Assembly (NCBI RefSeq): GCF_036241575.1
Contig: NZ_CP108455.1
Coordinates: forward strand, 6,989,001 to 7,053,000
Direction: 5' to 3'
Origin: Streptomyces sp. NBC_01267
GTDB lineage: Bacteria > Actinomycetota > Actinomycetes > Streptomycetales > Streptomycetaceae
Length of the DNA stretch: 64,000 nt
A program made the translations under genes and the position numbers. The notes under the pieces are model-generated. The model worked only from the letters and a program-made list of their open reading frames with translations, was not told the DNA's origin and ran no database searches. How positions within the stretch are numbered: position 1 is the stretch's first letter; each line of letters starts with the position of its first letter. Positions 42,068-56,025 of this stretch are shown in pieces.

Positions 42068-44752
42068 GTGAGAGTCCCGTACCGATCGATTTCCCTGGTG
42101 ACCGCAGCAGCGGCGGCCCTGTTCGCGCTGCCGGGAGCCGCATCGGCCCACGACAGCGCGGGGCGCACGTACGAGGTCGCGACCTGGGGGTCCGACCACG
42201 CCCCGGGGACGTCCCGGAAGCCGCTGCGTACCGTCGCCCGCTGCGCCGAACTGGTGAAGCCGGGAGACACCTGCCTGGTCCACCACGGAACGTACCGCGA
42301 ACAGGTCACCCCGCCTTCCGGCCGCAAGGGCGCGCCGATCACCTTCGCCGCGTACGGCGACGGGACCGTCACCGTCGACGGAACCGACGTCGTCACCGGG
42401 TGGAAGGACGCGGGCGGCGGCCTTGTCGCCGCCGACACCGCCCTGCCGCTCGACCCGACGGAGAACGCCCTGTTCCTCGACGGCGGCCGGGCGATGGAGG
42501 GCCGCTGGCCCAACTCCGGCTCCGATCCGCTCGATCCGTCCTGGGCGGTCGCCGAGAAGACCTCCACCGACCAGCACATCGACGACCCTGCCCTGCCCGC
42601 AGGGGACTTCACCGGAGCGACGGTCCATCTCTGGGCCGGGTCCAACCCCTGGAGCCAGCAGACCGGCACCGTCACCGCCACGACAGCCGGAGCCCTGGAC
42701 TTCAAGGGCGGCAACAACCGCTGTGCACCGCTCTGCATGGGTGACCAGAACTACCGCAACTACTACCTGGTGGGCGCCAAGGCCACCCTCGACCAGCCGG
42801 GGGAGTGGTACTACGACAAGGCCGCCGAGCGCCTCTACCTGGTACCGCCGAAGGGCGGCATCGGCGGGCACACCGTCACGGCGAAGCACCGCAGTTGGGG
42901 CGTCGACCTCTCGGGCAGCTCGTACGTCACGGTGCGCGGCCTCGACCTCTGGGGTACCTCGCTCCGCACCGGCAAGGACTCGACCGGCGACCTGGTCGAG
43001 GGGATGCGCGCCCAGTACGTCTCCGAGTTCTCCACGCTTCCGATGCCCGCCGACGACGAACTGTCCATCCCGCCCACCGAGGGCAACATCGTCGACTCGC
43101 AGGTCCTCCACTCGGGGGTGCAGATCCTCGGCACCGGCAACACCCTGCGCGACAGCGAGATCGGCTACTCGGCCGGTACCGGCGTCCTGGTGCGCGGCAG
43201 TGGCAACACCGTCACCAACTCCCTGATCCACGACGTCGGCTGGATGGGCAGCTACACCCCCGGCATCGAGATCAACGGCAGTGGCCAGACGGTCACGCAC
43301 AACACCGTGCGCCGCACCGGACGGGGCAGCATCGACGTGTCGTGGCAGCTCAACGGCGTCCCGTTCCACGACAACCGCATCGCGTACAACGACCTCTCCG
43401 AGGCGATGCGCACCTCCCGCGACGGCAGCCCCTTCTACGTGTGCTGCAACCTGGACGCGTCCGGTTCGAGCGTCGACCACAACACCGTCCATGACGCGGA
43501 CGGCCAGGTGGGCTACTACATCGACAACTCGTCCGGCCACTTCCTGCTGCACCACGACGTGGCGTACAACACGGGCACCCGCGGCACGTTCTTCAACGGG
43601 CACAGCGATGTGAGCCTCGGCAACCAGGACCACAACTCCTCGTACGGGCCCGGCATCTCGACCGCGGCGGTCCGCCTGAGCGGCGCGACCGACGCGACCG
43701 GCACGTACGTCAGCAACGATGTGGCGCTGACACCGTTCGAGATCTCCGGGCCGGGTGACCCGGCCCCCGTCGTCCGCGACAACCTGCTGCCGCCCACCGA
43801 CCCGCGCTACACCGACGCCCGGAACGGCGAACTCTGGCTGCGCGCCGGGTCCCCCGCGATCGACGCGGGGGAGACGGTCGACGGAGTGACCACCGGCGTC
43901 CGCGGCGCGGCTCCCGACCAGGGGGCGTACGAGTACGGCGCGCCGATCTGGTCGAGCGGCTGTACGCTGCCGGGCTGCTCGTCCAGGGTCCGCAACGACG
44001 GCTGGAAGGCGACGGCTTCGGACGGCAGCGACGCCACCGCGGCCGTGGACGGTGACCAGGGCACCCAGTGGAAGGCCGGCACGGCGCAGACGCCCGGCCA
44101 GTACCTCACCCTCGACCTCGGCACACCGAAGAGCGTCAGCCGCCTCGCGCTCGACGCGGGGCTGGACGCCACCGGCCACCCGCACGGCTTCACGGTCTCG
44201 ACCAGCGGCGACGGCAGGACCTGGGGCGCCCCCGTGGCCCGCGTCGGTGGCCGCTCCTTCACCCAGGACGCGGTCTTCCCGCAGGCCACCGTCCGCTACC
44301 TCCGTATCGAGCTGACGGCGGCGGGCGACACGCCCTGGGCCGTCGACGAGATCAGGCTCTACGCGGACGGCCCGGACGCGGCGTCCACACTCCAGGCCGA
44401 ACAGGCCGGTGTGATCAAGGGAGTTGAACGTGGCGATGCGGCCACCGGAGTGCTTGGCACGGGGGACCTGATCGGCTTCCACCAGGTCCGGTTCGGTGCC
44501 GGAGCGAACCGTCTGACGGTGCGCCTCGCCTCCACCGGCTGCGGTCGGGGCTGCTCGCTCCAGCTGCGGCTGGACGGCCCGCACGGCCGGCTCGCGGGCG
44601 CGCTGCCGGTACGCGACACCGGCGGCGCCGACACCTGGCAGGAGCAGTCCGTGACACTGCCCCATGCGGTCACCGGGACGCACGACCTCTACCTCGTGGC
44701 CTCCGGCGGCCACCGGGTGGCCGCTCTCGACTGGCTGACCGTGCGCGACTGA
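42068..44752 (+). CDS. Secreted right-handed beta-helix protein with F5/8C and CBM-like domains
   Basis: The GTG at 42068 behind GGAGG gives 894 residues. A signal peptide ([17 protein letters not shown]) is followed by a Pbl-type beta-helix. Its N-terminus is YEVATWGSDHAPGTSRKPLRT (the DUF1565-like start), and repeats such as NTVTNSLIHDVGW and QTVTHNTVRRTGRGSIDVSW follow. A discoidin/F5-8C module (about residues 640-780, TAAVDGDQGTQWKAG...YLRIELTAAGDTPWAVDEIRLY) and a C-terminal CBM6-like module ending VAALDWLTVRD complete it. It is a carbohydrate-active enzyme or lyase of unknown specificity, divergent from LacI and downstream of its operator. Confidence 0.87.
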   Translation: MRVPYRSISLVTAAAAALFALPGAASAHDSAGRTYEVATWGSDHAPGTSRKPLRTVARCAELVKPGDTCLVHHGTYREQVTPPSGRKGAPITFAAYGDGTVTVDGTDVVTGWKDAGGGLVAADTALPLDPTENALFLDGGRAMEGRWPNSGSDPLDPSWAVAEKTSTDQHIDDPALPAGDFTGATVHLWAGSNPWSQQTGTVTATTAGALDFKGGNNRCAPLCMGDQNYRNYYLVGAKATLDQPGEWYYDKAAERLYLVPPKGGIGGHTVTAKHRSWGVDLSGSSYVTVRGLDLWGTSLRTGKDSTGDLVEGMRAQYVSEFSTLPMPADDELSIPPTEGNIVDSQVLHSGVQILGTGNTLRDSEIGYSAGTGVLVRGSGNTVTNSLIHDVGWMGSYTPGIEINGSGQTVTHNTVRRTGRGSIDVSWQLNGVPFHDNRIAYNDLSEAMRTSRDGSPFYVCCNLDASGSSVDHNTVHDADGQVGYYIDNSSGHFLLHHDVAYNTGTRGTFFNGHSDVSLGNQDHNSSYGPGISTAAVRLSGATDATGTYVSNDVALTPFEISGPGDPAPVVRDNLLPPTDPRYTDARNGELWLRAGSPAIDAGETVDGVTTGVRGAAPDQGAYEYGAPIWSSGCTLPGCSSRVRNDGWKATASDGSDATAAVDGDQGTQWKAGTAQTPGQYLTLDLGTPKSVSRLALDAGLDATGHPHGFTVSTSGDGRTWGAPVARVGGRSFTQDAVFPQATVRYLRIELTAAGDTPWAVDEIRLYADGPDAASTLQAEQAGVIKGVERGDAATGVLGTGDLIGFHQVRFGAGANRLTVRLASTGCGRGCSLQLRLDGPHGRLAGALPVRDTGGADTWQEQSVTLPHAVTGTHDLYLVASGGHRVAALDWLTVRD

Positions 44753-44770
44753 CGCCGGTCACCGACGCCC

Positions 44771-44809
44771 GGACCGGCACACCGCCGTCTGCCGACGGCG
44801 TGCCGGTCC
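44771..44809. terminator. Bidirectional terminator, beta-helix / beta-galactosidase genes
   Basis: GGACCGGCA (44771-44779) pairs with TGCCGGTCC (44801-44809). The inner CGCCGTC (44783-44789) pairs with GACGGCG (44794-44800) around the loop TGCC, leaving a small bulge. It lies between the two convergent genes. Confidence 0.75.
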
Positions 44810-44839
44810 GTTGCGCGTCACCGGCCGGGCGCCGGTTGC

Positions 44840-49056
<4,217 letters not shown>

Positions 49057-49221
49057 GGCAGTTCTCCCTCCCCGGAAAGCCCACAGGCCCTTGGCGGGCC
49101 CCATACCGGGCCCCCGCGGCGCTCTCCGTCGCGTGGGCCGGGCGTCAGGCTAGGGCGCCCGCCACCCGATCGGCAAGGGGTTCTGAAAAGGGTTGTGAAA
49201 AGGGGATGGGTCGCGTGCGCG

Positions 49222-50484
<1,263 letters not shown>

Positions 50485-50515
50485 TCACCACCGGTTCGAG
50501 GGCGCGGCGGAACCG

Positions 50516-51457
50516 TCAGTGGTGCCCGGTCCCGCCCTGCGCCGCCTCGATGCCGCCGTGCAGATCCTTCGCGGCGTCGAGCGCTCCGGCGGCCGACAGC
50601 GACAGACAGACCAGCAGCGCGGCGGCGACCGTCCGGGCGGCCCGGCCGCGCCGCCCGTGCCCGGCGCGGCCGGTGGGGTGGCGCCCCAGCAGCGCGGCGA
50701 CCCGGCGCGGGACCGGGCCCGCGGTGGCCGCCAGTACGACGCTCGGCCGGGCGGCGGGCGCCCGGTGCGCGGCCAGCGCGGCACGGCCGATCGCCCGCGC
50801 CGCGAGGGAACGGTCACCGACGGCCCCGGCCGCCGACTCGTCCGCGCAGCGCTCCAGGGCGTAGCCGAGCGGGGCCCGCAGCGCGCGCAGCGCCGGATGG
50901 CAGAGCGCGGCCAGTTCGGCCGCCGCGATGAACAGGTGATGGCGGCCCGCGAGGTGCGCCCGCTCATGGGCGAAGAGGGCTTCGCGCTCGGCCGGTGCGA
51001 GGGCGTCGAGCATTCCGGTCGTGACGACGATCCGGCCCGGCCTGCCGGGCAGTGCGTACGCGTCGGGAGCGGCGTCGCGCACCACGGCCAGTTCACCCGC
51101 ACCGCCGTGCCGGCGCCGGGCCTCGCGGAGCTCGGCGCGCTGCCGCAGCACGGTCCGTACCAGCGCGGCGGTGCAGACGGCCAGCGCGAGGGCGGCTGCC
51201 ACGGCCGTCACGGCGGTGGCAGGACCGCTGTCGGCCGGTGGGTGGATCAGCTCACCGAGCGCGGCGACCGGTGGCAGCCGCAGGGCGCCCGCCACGACCA
51301 GCAGACCCAGCGCCGCCGCGGAGCAGCTGCCGAGCGTCAGCGCGGCGGCGGTCAGCAGCCGGACGGCCTGCCGCGGGGACAGCAGCTCGGCCAGCCGGCG
51401 GGCCGCGGGAGCCGCGAGCAGCGGCATCAGCAGGGGCACCCACACGGCGTAGATCAC
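50516..51457 (-). CDS. M56-family (BlaR1-like) membrane metallopeptidase
   Basis: The 313-residue protein has multiple membrane helices. A zinc site HERAH (His164, Glu165, His168) lies in a cytosolic M56/M48-type segment between helices, just after RIVVTTGMLDALAPAEREALF. It lacks the BlaR1 C-terminal penicillin-binding sensor domain; instead a helix and a short tail ending GGTGHH follow. It overlaps the BlaI-family gene by 4 nt (ATGA). The pair is a protease/repressor signalling unit of the BlaR-BlaI type in which the peptidase would inactivate the repressor; the inducer is unknown. Confidence 0.9.
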   Translation of the reverse strand: MIYAVWVPLLMPLLAAPAARRLAELLSPRQAVRLLTAAALTLGSCSAAALGLLVVAGALRLPPVAALGELIHPPADSGPATAVTAVAAALALAVCTAALVRTVLRQRAELREARRRHGGAGELAVVRDAAPDAYALPGRPGRIVVTTGMLDALAPAEREALFAHERAHLAGRHHLFIAAAELAALCHPALRALRAPLGYALERCADESAAGAVGDRSLAARAIGRAALAAHRAPAARPSVVLAATAGPVPRRVAALLGRHPTGRAGHGRRGRAARTVAAALLVCLSLSAAGALDAAKDLHGGIEAAQGGTGHH

Positions 51458-51825
51458 TTGCCCTCACCCTCCAGCAGCTCGCGCAGCAGCCGCTCGTCGT
51501 CGGAGCTCAGCCGGGACACGAACCGGGCGAGGACCGTGGAGCGGTCCTCCTCCTTCTCCAGTTCGGTGTGCATCCGGCGGGCGGTGAGGCCGGGGGAGTC
51601 CTCGGTCGGGGTGTACGCGAAGCCGCGTCCCGAGCGGGTCCGGCCCACCCACCCCTTTTCGTACAGCCTGCTCAGGATCGTGGTCACGGTGGTGCGGGCG
51701 AGCCCACTGCCGAGGGTCCGCTGCACATCCGCGGGCGTCAGCGGTCCGTCGGCGGCCCACAGCGTCGCCAGTACGCTCGCCTCCAGCTCTCCGGCCGGCC
51801 GCCGCTCTGGGTGCTCCTCGGTCAT
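51454..51825 (-). CDS. BlaI/MecI/CopY-family transcriptional repressor
   Basis: The 123-residue winged-helix repressor reads LEASVLATLWAADGPLTPADVQ, then ARTTVTTILSRLYEKGWVGRTRSGRGFAYTPTED (split here by secondary-structure elements), and a C-terminal dimerisation helix pair. It is translationally coupled to the M56 peptidase, its presumed inactivating protease. Targets could be cell-envelope or metal-related genes; only this two-gene operon is visible. Confidence 0.93.
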   Translation of the reverse strand: MTEEHPERRPAGELEASVLATLWAADGPLTPADVQRTLGSGLARTTVTTILSRLYEKGWVGRTRSGRGFAYTPTEDSPGLTARRMHTELEKEEDRSTVLARFVSRLSSDDERLLRELLEGEGK

Positions 51826-51931
51826 GGGGATCTTTCCTCCGGAATGCCGTCCACGCTGCCGTGGGCGGTCTGCGTCGCCGTGGTCGGGTGGGGTCCGCGG
51901 TGAGTGGCCCGACCACCATCCCCGACCACCA

Positions 51932-52684
51932 TTATGGGAGACCGCGCCGCGGGGGTGTTCCCGCCCCTGACTCGCCGGACCGCTGGAGCGCGGCCAGCCG
52001 GGCCCCGGCGGCCGACAGCAGCAGTTCCAGGGCCGTCGGATAGGCGCTGAGGTTCATTCTGGCCACCAGGTGCCGGGAGGCCGCCGCGATGTTCGGATGG
52101 CTGTCGGCGGGCAGCTCGGCGTAGGTCGCCCGCCAGACGTCGTCGTCCGCGCCCCGCGCCTCCGGCGGCAGGGCCTCCGCCGCCGCGTCCAGTGCGGCGA
52201 ACGCCAGCGTCTGGTCGACGAACGCGTGGTAGATCCGCACCGCCTCGGTCTCGGGGAAACCGGCTCCGCGCAGCACACCGAGGATCGCCTCCACCGACCG
52301 GATCTCGTTCGCCCTGCCGGTGGCCCGGCAGGAGCTGAGCACGGCGGCCTGTGGGTGGGCGAGCGCCCCCGAGTGGATGCGGAGACCCAGGTCCCGCAGA
52401 TCGGCACGCCAGTCGCCGGTCGGCTGCCAGGCGCGCATCGCCAGGCCGATGAGCTCGTCTGCGACGGCGAGCAGCAGATCGTCGGTGTCGCGGAAGTAGC
52501 GGTACAGGGCGCTCGGGTCGGCGCCCAGCGCCGCGCCCAGGCGGCGTACGGTCAGGGCCGCGGCGCCGTGCTCCCGCAGCAGCCGCAGGGCCGTCGCGAC
52601 GATCAGTTCCTCGGACAGGACGACGCCCGTCTTGGTCGGACGCCTGCGCCGCCGATCCGGCGCCGGGACCACTCGCTCAGCCAC
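51932..52684 (-). CDS. TetR-family transcriptional regulator
   Basis: The GTG at 52684 with GGAGG upstream gives 250 residues. The N-terminus is basic (PDRRRRRPTKTG), the HTH reads VATALRLLREHGAAALTVRR then LGAALGADPSALYRYFRDTD, and the TetR_C domain is large. It is divergent from the APC permease/amidohydrolase genes, with a palindromic operator in the 131-bp gap, so it probably represses them in response to their substrate. Confidence 0.92.
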   Translation of the reverse strand: MAERVVPAPDRRRRRPTKTGVVLSEELIVATALRLLREHGAAALTVRRLGAALGADPSALYRYFRDTDDLLLAVADELIGLAMRAWQPTGDWRADLRDLGLRIHSGALAHPQAAVLSSCRATGRANEIRSVEAILGVLRGAGFPETEAVRIYHAFVDQTLAFAALDAAAEALPPEARGADDDVWRATYAELPADSHPNIAAASRHLVARMNLSAYPTALELLLSAAGARLAALQRSGESGAGTPPRRGLP

Positions 52685-52725
52685 CCACTGCCTCCCTCCA
52701 CCGCCCTGTGCTGCGGGAACCTTAC

Positions 52726-52740
52726 GTCAACGGCATTGAC
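52726..52740. promoter_or_regulatory. TetR operator candidate
   Basis: GTCAA-CGGCA-TTGAC at 52726-52740 is a perfect 5-bp-arm inverted repeat. It lies 41 bp before the TetR start and 75 bp before the permease start. The composition and placement fit a TetR operator controlling both divergent transcripts. Confidence 0.65.
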
Positions 52741-52815
52741 CTGTTAAGACCTTCGGCGTTTTATGGCCAGCCACCGGGCCGGTACATCGGCCCCGCGGTG
52801 AGAGCGGAGCGTGCT

Positions 52816-54318
52816 GTGACAGCAACGGAAAGTCCCCTGGGAACAGACCCACCGGAGAGTCTGCGCCGGTCCATGGGTGTCCTGGACACGGTTGCCATCG
52901 CGGCCTCCAGCACCGCGGCGACCTCCAGTATCGGGATCGGCCTCGGTGTGACCGCGGCCGCCGTCGGGCTGCACCTGCCCGCCATCATGCTGCTGGCCTT
53001 CCTGCCGATCCTCGGCATCGCGGGCGCCTTCGTCCGGCTCAACGCGGTCGAGCCCAACGCGGGCAGCGGCTACGTGTGGGTGGGGCGTTCCATCAGCCCC
53101 TGGCTCGGATTCCTCACCGGCTGGATCAACATCGTCGGCACGGTGGTCTTCCTCTCGTACACCACCGCCGTGACCGGGTCCGCGGTCATGCAACTCGCGG
53201 GTGAGGCCGGACTGCACTCGGTCGGCGGCCTGGTCCTCGACCCGGACTCCACCGCGCAGACCACGGCCGTCGGACTGGTGATCCTGGCCGGAGTCACCTT
53301 CACCGCCGTCACGGGGGTCCGCAGCGCCGCCCGGTTCCAGACCGCGCTGCTGGTCTTCGAGTACGCCGTACTGCTCGGCTTCTGCGGCTACGCGCTCTTC
53401 GCGGGCAGCCATCCCTTCAGCCTCGACTGGTTCAACCCCTTCGACATCCCCTCGATGCACGCGCTGGCCGAGGGCATGGTGCTCTCCGTCTTCTGCTACT
53501 GGGGCTTCGACGCCGCGTTCTCCGTCAACGAGGAGGTACGCGACCCGGCGCAGGCGTCCCGCGCCGGAATCGTCACCCTCTTCACCATGCTCGCGCTGTT
53601 CCTGCTCGGGGCCACCGCCTTCCAGCGGGTCCTCTCGACGGACGAACTGGTGGGCCACGGCGCGCAGGGCCTGACGTACTTCGGCGACAAGCTCGCCTCC
53701 CAGCCGCTGGCCGCGCTGCCGCTCGTGGCGCTGCTCTTCTCGGCCGTCGCCTCGCTCCAGTCCGGAGTGATCCCGACCGCGCGCGGCATGTTCGCGATGA
53801 GCCGCGACCGTACGCTCGGGCCCGTCTGGGGCAAGGTCAGCGAGAAGTACGGCACGCCCGCCGTGGGCACCGTGCTGGTCGGCTCCTGCGCCGCGGTGGT
53901 CGCCCTCCTGTCGCTGGTCATCCACCAGCTCAGCGACCTGATGCTGGCGGCGGTCAACGCGATCGGCATCGTGGTCGCGCTGTCGTACGCGCTGACCGCG
54001 CTCGCCGCCGCCGTACGGTTCCGGTCCCTGCTGCGCGAGGACTGGCGGCAGGGTGTGCGCGCGGTGATCCTGCCGACGCTCAGCGCGGCCGTCCTGCTCG
54101 CCCTCGGCGGCTACCTCTGCTACGCCTTCTACACCTCCACCGACCACCTCGAAGTCGACCCCGACAACGGCTGGTTCATGCTGCTCTGCCCCGCTCTCAT
54201 GATCGTCTCGGGACTGCTGGTCGCCGCCTGGGCGAAGTGGGTCCGCAAGTCCCCGTACTTCCGTACCGGCGAGTCCACCGCGGCCGAGCAGCTCACCACG
54301 GAGCTGACCCCCGTCTGA
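52816..54318 (+). CDS. APC-family amino acid/polyamine permease
   Basis: The GTG at 52816 (GGAG upstream) gives 500 residues with about twelve to fourteen membrane helices. The APC signature lies in TM1 (DTVAIAASSTAATSSIGIG) and in the helix-2/3 loop (NAVEPNAGSGYVWVGRSISPWLGFLTGWINI). The conserved cytosolic segment ARGMFAMSRDRTLGPVWGKV is also present. It imports amino acids, amines or related metabolites. It is transcribed with the downstream amidohydrolase (37-nt gap) and divergent from TetR, suggesting uptake of the compound that the hydrolase then degrades. Confidence 0.9.
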   Translation: MTATESPLGTDPPESLRRSMGVLDTVAIAASSTAATSSIGIGLGVTAAAVGLHLPAIMLLAFLPILGIAGAFVRLNAVEPNAGSGYVWVGRSISPWLGFLTGWINIVGTVVFLSYTTAVTGSAVMQLAGEAGLHSVGGLVLDPDSTAQTTAVGLVILAGVTFTAVTGVRSAARFQTALLVFEYAVLLGFCGYALFAGSHPFSLDWFNPFDIPSMHALAEGMVLSVFCYWGFDAAFSVNEEVRDPAQASRAGIVTLFTMLALFLLGATAFQRVLSTDELVGHGAQGLTYFGDKLASQPLAALPLVALLFSAVASLQSGVIPTARGMFAMSRDRTLGPVWGKVSEKYGTPAVGTVLVGSCAAVVALLSLVIHQLSDLMLAAVNAIGIVVALSYALTALAAAVRFRSLLREDWRQGVRAVILPTLSAAVLLALGGYLCYAFYTSTDHLEVDPDNGWFMLLCPALMIVSGLLVAAWAKWVRKSPYFRTGESTAAEQLTTELTPV

Positions 54319-54355
54319 ACGCCTTCCCCCCGACCACAACCGAACGGACCCCTCG

Positions 54356-56002
54356 ATGCAGCACCCGCACGCCGATCTCGTCCTCACCGGCGGCCCCGTC
54401 CTCACTCTGGACGCCGCCCGCAGCCGGGCCACCACCGTCGCCGTCACCGGAGACCGCATCACCGCGGTCGGACACGACGAGGTACGGGAGTTGATCGGTC
54501 CGAAGACCGAAGTCGTCGACCTGGCAGGCCGGCTGCTGATCCCCGGCTTCCAGGACGCCCATGTGCACCCGGTCGCCGCCGGACTCGAACTCACCCAGTG
54601 CGACCTCACCGGGGCGAGGACCGCGACGGAGACGCTGGAAGCCGTGGGGGCGTACGCCCTCGCCCACCCCGACCGGGAATGGATCACCGGCGGCGGCTGG
54701 ACCATGGAGGCCTTCGAGGGCGGCACCCCGACCCGCGAACTGCTGGACGCGGTCGTGTCCGACCGGCCGGTCTATCTGCCCAACTGCGATCACCACGGCG
54801 CCTGGGTCAACAGCCGCGCGCTGGAGCTCGCCGGGATCACCCGCGACACCCCCGACCCTGCCGACGGCCGCTTCGAACGCGACAGTTCAGGCACCCCGAC
54901 GGGCATGCTCCAGGAAGGCGCGATGGATCAGGTCGCCCGCCTGGTCCCGCAGTCCACCGCCGCCGACCGGCTCGCCGCGCTGCTGCACTCGCAGCGCCTG
55001 CTCCACTCGCACGGCATCACCGCCTGGCAGGACGCCATGGTCGGCGCCAACCTCGGGATGGCCGACGCGTCGGACGCCTATCTCACCGCCGCACGCGACG
55101 GCTCGCTCACCGCGCGGGTGGTCGGCGCCCTGTGGTGGGACCGGGAACGCGGCGCCGAGCAGATACCGGAACTCGCCGCCCGACGCGCGGCGTTGAGCCA
55201 CGGCAGGTTCCGCGCGGACTCCGTCAAGATGATGCTCGACGGGGTGGCGGAGACCGGCACCGCGGCCCTGCTCGACCCGTATCTGGACAACTGCGGCTGC
55301 GCCACCGCCAACCGCGGCACCAGCTTCATCGATCCCGAGCTGCTCCCCTCCTACGTGACCGAGCTGGACTCCCTCGGCTTCCAGGTGCACTTCCACGCCC
55401 TCGGCGACCGCGCCGTACGCCAGGCACTCGACGCCGTCGAGGCCGCCCGCGCCGCCAACGGGCACAGCGACACCCGCCCGCACCTCGCCCACCTCCAGGT
55501 GGTCCACCCCGACGACATCGGCCGTTTCCGCGCGCTGGGCGCCGTCGCGAACATCCAGCCGCTGTGGGCCGCGCACGAGCCGCAGATGGACGAGCTGACC
55601 ATTCCCTTCCTGGGCACGGAACGCGCGGCCTGGCAGTACCCCTTCGGCGCGCTGTTGGGCGCCGGCGCGACGCTCGCGGCGGGCAGCGACTGGCCGGTGA
55701 GCAGCGCGGACCCGATCCAGGGCATTCATGTGGCGGTCAACCGGGTGATCCCGGGTGGCACGGATCCCGTGTTCCTGCCCGAGCAGCGCATCGGACTGAC
55801 CGCCGCACTCGCCGCGTACACGGCGGGTTCCGCCTATGCGAACCACCTGGACGACACCGGCAGCATCCGGGCCGGAGCCCTGGCCGACCTGACCGTACTG
55901 GACCGTGACCCGTACGCCGGACCGCCGGAGGAGATCGGCGGGACGGGCGTCGCGCTCACCTACGTCGGCGGCAGGCGCGTCCACGCGGCGCCCGACGCCT
56001 GA
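54356..56002 (+). CDS. YtcJ-like metal-dependent amidohydrolase
   Basis: The 548-residue amidohydrolase has an N-terminal ADLVLTGGPVLTLDAA strand and the metal motif FQDAHVHP (HxH). A TWG/GGG region and barrel segments LQVHFHALGDRAVRQALDAV and PHLAHLQVVHPDDIGRF carry further His ligands, and AAGSDWPVSSADP carries the metal/base Asp. A C-terminal composite-domain strand ends the protein. The YtcJ (amidohydrolase_3) group hydrolyses amides or exocyclic amines, often N-acyl compounds or formamides. It is downstream of the APC permease in a likely TetR-controlled operon. The substrate is unknown. Confidence 0.9.
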   Translation: MQHPHADLVLTGGPVLTLDAARSRATTVAVTGDRITAVGHDEVRELIGPKTEVVDLAGRLLIPGFQDAHVHPVAAGLELTQCDLTGARTATETLEAVGAYALAHPDREWITGGGWTMEAFEGGTPTRELLDAVVSDRPVYLPNCDHHGAWVNSRALELAGITRDTPDPADGRFERDSSGTPTGMLQEGAMDQVARLVPQSTAADRLAALLHSQRLLHSHGITAWQDAMVGANLGMADASDAYLTAARDGSLTARVVGALWWDRERGAEQIPELAARRAALSHGRFRADSVKMMLDGVAETGTAALLDPYLDNCGCATANRGTSFIDPELLPSYVTELDSLGFQVHFHALGDRAVRQALDAVEAARAANGHSDTRPHLAHLQVVHPDDIGRFRALGAVANIQPLWAAHEPQMDELTIPFLGTERAAWQYPFGALLGAGATLAAGSDWPVSSADPIQGIHVAVNRVIPGGTDPVFLPEQRIGLTAALAAYTAGSAYANHLDDTGSIRAGALADLTVLDRDPYAGPPEEIGGTGVALTYVGGRRVHAAPDA

Positions 56003-56025
56003 CGGTTCCGCAGGAGTCCGCAGGC

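Noticed and set aside
41954..44713. 919-codon open frame on the minus strand
   Set aside because: It is antisense to the beta-helix gene; the translation is Arg/Gly/Val-rich without family motifs, as expected from the GC bias of the real gene.
52708..52815. Upstream start for the APC permease
   Set aside because: The extended N-terminus overlaps the TetR operator and lacks a ribosome site; the GTG at 52816 has GGAG at proper spacing.
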